DNA of 64,000 nucleotides, taken from assembly GCA_937995875.1 (NCBI GenBank), contig CALKIW010000070.1, positions 1 to 64,000 of the forward strand, given 5' to 3'. Under the pieces are notes generated by a model, which did no database searches, was not told the DNA's origin, and saw nothing but the letters and a program-made list of their open reading frames with translations. A program made the position numbers and the translations under genes. Positions 63,496 to 64,000 of the stretch are shown here, one piece after another (within the stretch, counting starts at the first letter, position 1; every line of letters begins with the position of its first letter). Source of the DNA: an uncultured Bacteroidales bacterium (GTDB lineage Bacteria > Bacteroidota > Bacteroidia > Bacteroidales > Bacteroidaceae).

Positions 63496-64000
63496 TCAGA
63501 TGTTCAGCTTGTTCTTTAGCCAGTTGTGCAAAGCTGCGTAAGCCGACATCTCTTCCGTGTGTTGCGGCGCAGCAAATGTCATCGTTAATAATTCGTCATC
63601 ACCATATTGATCCGGAAATATAATCATCAGGTTCTTTCCCGAAAAATATCTTGTCAGCTCGTCAGGTAGTCTGTCCAGCGCATTTTTATACGACACAGTT
63701 CCCTTTCGGGCTGTTACGACAACGAAAAGGTGGTCCTTGGCTATGGTGGAAGCCAGTTTGGGCATCTCGTTCCAATGCTCCATGCTGATATATTCCGCCC
63801 GAATTTCAGCATGTTTGTTTTTGATATACTCCCGGATCATCTGCAACGTGTCCATGCGTCCATGAAACTGAATACGACATTCCAGTATCTTTGTGACCCT
63901 GGCCAGACGCTCCAGCCAACGATAAAAGCCCGGCTCATACTGGGCACGAGACGGAACAGCTACCTGTATGCGACGCAACGTGGCGAGCGGGTAGTGTATG
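63496..64000 (-). CDS. C-terminal part of a probable cation/proton antiporter (cut by window edge)
   Basis: The frame stays open to the window edge; a TTG at 63978 is unlikely to be the real start. The visible part, about 168 residues, is soluble: RRIQVAVPSRAQYEPGFYRWL, then FVVVTARKGTVSYKNALDRL and FSGKNLMIIFPDQYG, ending LHNWLKNKLNI. This resembles the cytosolic universal-stress-like domain at the C terminus of large CPA2-type Na+/H+ antiporters in Bacteroidota. The membrane part, if present, would lie outside the window. It is 46 nt upstream of lolD. Confidence 0.55.
   Translation of the reverse strand, partial: IHYPLATLRRIQVAVPSRAQYEPGFYRWLERLARVTKILECRIQFHGRMDTLQMIREYIKNKHAEIRAEYISMEHWNEMPKLASTIAKDHLFVVVTARKGTVSYKNALDRLPDELTRYFSGKNLMIIFPDQYGDDELLTMTFAAPQHTEEMSAYAALHNWLKNKLNI

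Noticed and set aside
63496..63978. A complete 160-codon gene starting at TTG 63978
   Set aside because: The frame continues without a stop to the window edge and the product looks like the soluble tail of a larger transporter.

Overview
The window looks like a chromosomal segment of an anaerobic member of the Bacteroidota, most likely Prevotella or a close relative. The grounds are Bacteroidota-type promoter boxes (TAnnTTTG) before many genes, almost no Shine-Dalgarno sequences, a type IX secretion translocon gene (sprA) directly after ruvA, meso-diaminopimelate dehydrogenase, a dxs-trkA-trkH operon, a DUF3822 gene beside rsmD, and an alaS divergent from a small MerR regulator. The species cannot be fixed from the sequence alone. 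No rRNA gene, intact tRNA gene, CRISPR array, prophage or insertion sequence was seen. Nearly all genes are housekeeping; the unusual content lies between genes.

Layout: aspA, a MerR regulator and alaS (1-5.3 kb); a membrane metallophosphoesterase and a SprT-like protease (5.5-7.3 kb); a small PH-like membrane protein, a PBP4-type carboxypeptidase and an MscS channel in one operon (7.8-10.7 kb); an FMN-binding protein and ddh on the minus strand (10.9-12.4 kb); ruvA and the 7.6-kb sprA (12.6-21.0 kb); an uncharacterised TPR-like protein, cardiolipin synthase, rsmD, DUF3822, a small anchored protein, a RecD-like helicase and dnaG (21.9-31.0 kb); etfB-etfA-acyl-CoA dehydrogenase, sdaA and a lipoprotein (31.8-37.4 kb); a minus-strand operon panB-panC-panD-coaBC-coaX that covers most of the route to phosphopantetheine (41.8-37.7 kb); a secreted C1 aminopeptidase, an EEP-family hydrolase, a short ComEC and a PIF1-like helicase (42.7-49.1 kb); dxs-trkA-trkH (49.3-54.0 kb); recA, a saccharopine-dehydrogenase-family enzyme and an unknown gene (54.2-57.4 kb); two tandem NhaD-like antiporters (57.9-60.9 kb); cvfB, lolD and the 3' end of a probable cation/proton antiporter gene cut by the window edge (61.7-64.0 kb).

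The most interesting signal is a dispersed, apparently non-coding repeat family. Five copies of about 370-400 bp lie at about 7.3, 21.3, 31.3, 42.1 and 61.2 kb. Each has an AT-rich left part, a GC-richer core of four or five degenerate units in an exact 22-bp register (theme GGTTAAGCCCTAACCGC), and a conserved right part with a hairpin and the words GAAATACGCGAA and TTTGTAAAG. All five point the same way on the + strand. Four end 113-167 bp upstream of a promoter box for a rightward gene. Two other intergenic arrays of unrelated sequence (26.6 kb and 37.5 kb) also have an exact 22-bp period. I cannot tell from here whether the family is already catalogued; mobile, regulatory-RNA and protein-binding-array explanations are all open.
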